64,000 bases of DNA, taken from positions 1 through 64,000 of the forward strand of contig CANMLU010000017.1 of the NCBI GenBank assembly GCA_947498815.1, written 5' to 3'. Origin of the DNA: an uncultured Aquimarina sp. (GTDB lineage Bacteria; Bacteroidota; Bacteroidia; Flavobacteriales; Flavobacteriaceae). Below, piece by piece: positions 62,113 to 64,000 of this stretch. The notes under the pieces are model-generated. The model worked only from the letters and a program-made list of their open reading frames with translations. It searched no databases and was not told the origin of the DNA. Numbering within the stretch: the first letter of the stretch is position 1; each line of letters starts with the position of its first letter. A program made the position numbers and the translations under genes.

Positions 62113-63565
62113 AAACACAATACTTTATACATTACTTTCATTTTGTATAAGTACACAACTTTATGCTCAGGATATTATCGAGGATGAAGTAAAAGATACT
62201 ATAGTTGCCAACGATACTTTAAAAGTGGCTATTGATTCTATCAGAACAGTAACAGCACCAGTAAAGCCATTCGAAAGAACAAAGATAGATGGTGTTGCAG
62301 CAGTAATTGGTGAGAATGTAATTTTGGATAGTGACATTGACATTGCATACCAGCAATTGATAAGCGAAGGAGTTTCGGCTTCGGATGTGAGCCGTTGTGA
62401 ACTTGCCGGTAGTTTATTTGAAAATAAATTATATGCACATCATGCTATTCAGGATAGTATAGAAGTAAGAGATGCCGAAGTTAACTCGATGGTCGATCAA
62501 CAGCTGGCGTATATGACCAATGAATTGGGAACTCTTGAGAAGGTTTTAAGGTTTTACAAAAAAGATAATGTAGACGACTTTAAAAAAGAACTTTTTGAGA
62601 TCAATAAATCCAATAGACTCTCCGAACAGATGAGAACCAAGATCATTTCGGATATCGAAATCACTCCAGAGGAGATCAGAGAGTTTTTTGATGATATTCC
62701 GGAAGAAGATAGGCCACTTTTTGGTACAGAAATAGAATTAGCTCAAATTGTAATAGAACCCGAAATTCCTCAAGAAGAAGAACAAAAAGTAATAGATCGT
62801 TTAAATCAATTTAGAGAAGATATTGTTGAAAAGGGCAGTAGCTTTGCTACAAAGGCAGTTTTGTATTCTCAGGATCCCGGTTCCAAATCAACAGGTGGTA
62901 AATACACACTAGATCGTCAAACCAATTTTGCAAAAGAATTTAAAGATGTAGCTTTTAGCTTGCAAGAAGGAGAGGTGAGCGAACCTTTTAAGACTGATTT
63001 TGGTTGGCATATTGTAAAAGTTGATAAAATTAGAGGAGAAGAGATCGATGTGCGACATATACTTCTTGTTCCTGAAGTCACTAGAAAAAGTATCGACGAA
63101 GCAAAAAAATTAATAGATTCGGTACGAACAATTTTGGTTTCTGGCTCCATCGAATTTAAGGAAGCAGCAAGAAAATTTAGTGACGAGAAAGAAACTCGTG
63201 AGGATGGAGGACAATTAATCAATCCAACAACAGGAGATACTCATTTTGAACTTACCAAAATTGATCCTATATTGTATGATCAAGTGTCCAAATTAAAAAC
63301 GAATGAGGTTTCGTTGATTATACCTGATCAAGATAGGCAAGGAAGAAAAAAGTTTAAATTGATAACAGTTCTTAATCGGTATGATGAGCATATTGCAGAT
63401 TATTCAAAGGACTATCTCAAAATTCAGGAGTTAGCACTTAGAAAAAAGCAAATCGATGCAATTCGAAAATGGCAGAATGAAAAAATAACTGATACTTATA
63501 TAAAAATAAACGGAGAGTACAGAGACTGTGAGTATAGCGGTAACTGGTTAAAAAAAGAAAAATAA
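62075..63565 (+). CDS. SurA-like periplasmic chaperone/peptidyl-prolyl isomerase
   Basis: A 496-residue exported foldase (signal peptide ending STQLYAQ). The N-terminal chaperone domain ([20 protein letters not shown]) is the SurA hallmark. Two parvulin-like domains follow (about 222-320, [19 protein letters not shown] with [12 protein letters not shown], and 328-430, [20 protein letters not shown]). It escorts outer-membrane proteins. The MoxR ATPase gene begins one base after its stop codon. Confidence 0.93.
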   Translation: MQLRTNNLKFTIKNTILYTLLSFCISTQLYAQDIIEDEVKDTIVANDTLKVAIDSIRTVTAPVKPFERTKIDGVAAVIGENVILDSDIDIAYQQLISEGVSASDVSRCELAGSLFENKLYAHHAIQDSIEVRDAEVNSMVDQQLAYMTNELGTLEKVLRFYKKDNVDDFKKELFEINKSNRLSEQMRTKIISDIEITPEEIREFFDDIPEEDRPLFGTEIELAQIVIEPEIPQEEEQKVIDRLNQFREDIVEKGSSFATKAVLYSQDPGSKSTGGKYTLDRQTNFAKEFKDVAFSLQEGEVSEPFKTDFGWHIVKVDKIRGEEIDVRHILLVPEVTRKSIDEAKKLIDSVRTILVSGSIEFKEAARKFSDEKETREDGGQLINPTTGDTHFELTKIDPILYDQVSKLKTNEVSLIIPDQDRQGRKKFKLITVLNRYDEHIADYSKDYLKIQELALRKKQIDAIRKWQNEKITDTYIKINGEYRDCEYSGNWLKKEK

Positions 63566-63566
63566 T

Positions 63567-64000
63567 ATGTCAGACGACGTTGCAGCTGTAGAAAAATTAG
63601 TAAAAAAACATTCCGAACTCAAAAAAGAAATTGCCAAAGTAATTATTGGGCAAGAGGAAGTAATTAATCAAATACTAATTTCTATTTTTTCTGGCGGTCA
63701 TGCGTTATTAATAGGTGTTCCTGGATTGGCCAAAACGTTAATGGTTAATACCATATCACAAGCACTAGGATTAGATTTCAAACGAATTCAGTTTACTCCA
63801 GATTTAATGCCAAGTGATATATTAGGTAGTGAAATTCTCGATGAAACAAGACACTTTAAATTTATTAAAGGTCCAATATTTTCTAATATTATTCTTGCAG
63901 ACGAAATTAACCGTACACCACCAAAAACACAAGCAGCCTTGCTTGAGGCTATGCAAGAAAGAGCGGTCACCGTAGCTGGCCATCATTATAAACTTGATTT
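63567..64000 (+). CDS. MoxR-family AAA+ ATPase, partial at window end
   Basis: The first 144 residues of a MoxR ATPase, truncated by the window. Walker A (GVPGLAKT), Walker B ([20 protein letters not shown]) and the MoxR segment [11 protein letters not shown] are present. MoxR proteins usually work with DUF58 and VWA-domain proteins encoded downstream, which should lie past 64000. It starts one base after the surA-like stop codon. Confidence 0.95.
   Translation, partial: MSDDVAAVEKLVKKHSELKKEIAKVIIGQEEVINQILISIFSGGHALLIGVPGLAKTLMVNTISQALGLDFKRIQFTPDLMPSDILGSEILDETRHFKFIKGPIFSNIILADEINRTPPKTQAALLEAMQERAVTVAGHHYKLD

Noticed and set aside
63788-63970. 60-codon minus-strand open frame at the right end
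   Set aside because: Antisense shadow of the MoxR ATPase domain.

Overview
The window looks like a chromosome segment of a marine-type Flavobacteriaceae (Bacteroidota), close to Aquimarina or Tenacibaculum in flavour. The evidence is low GC, promoters of the Bacteroidota TTTG-N19-TAnnTTTG type, few Shine-Dalgarno sequences, TonB receptors with an N-terminal carboxypeptidase-like domain, HTTM, imelysin, DUF4856, DUF3570 and DUF3276 proteins, and a long form of NusB. I see no rRNA, tRNA, CRISPR array, prophage or transposase gene.

Layout. 1-84 is a heptanucleotide tandem repeat running off the left edge. 88-8072 holds an M14 carboxypeptidase-like protein, a PUR-domain protein, an ABC exporter, leucine dehydrogenase, nusB, a DUF1573 lipoprotein and yajC. 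8141-16366 holds a small outer-membrane barrel, pepT, a TonB receptor, pyrD, a LysE exporter, an orphan double-glycine leader peptide and HMG-CoA lyase. 16378-24822 is probably an iron/haem region: haem-binding protein, DUF4856 lipoprotein, imelysin, HTTM protein, TonB receptor, a PAS protein, ferritin and an unlisted 47-residue Cys/Lys-rich peptide with its own promoter and terminator. 25106-28161 is a thioredoxin / ApbE / DUF4266 / DUF3570 operon. 28255-37093 is accessory: an AraC-Ogt fusion, DUF418, DUF1203, a CHAT-TPR protein, small enzymes, and two YCII genes coupled to an ECF42-like sigma factor.

37836-49422 is one tightly packed locus of 13 genes encoding a type II secretion / type IV pilus-like machine. 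It has pseudopilins, an A24 peptidase, GspE, GspD, GspL/PilMN-like, GspM/PilO-like, GspC/PilP-like and GspF proteins, two unfamiliar lipoproteins, and an unusual beta-helix protein in the GspK position. It is preceded by 742 bp without a convincing gene, rich in inverted repeats, and followed by a candidate small RNA. This locus is the best candidate for a poorly described system here.

49548-64000 returns to mainly house-keeping genes: PagL-like deacylase, slipin, DinB, PAP2 phosphatase, guaB, lipoproteins, OmpH, an SRPBCC protein, then an operon of three SurA/parvulin-type foldases leading into a MoxR ATPase cut by the window end.

Functions are assigned by reading the protein sequences and recognising motifs; no database search was possible.
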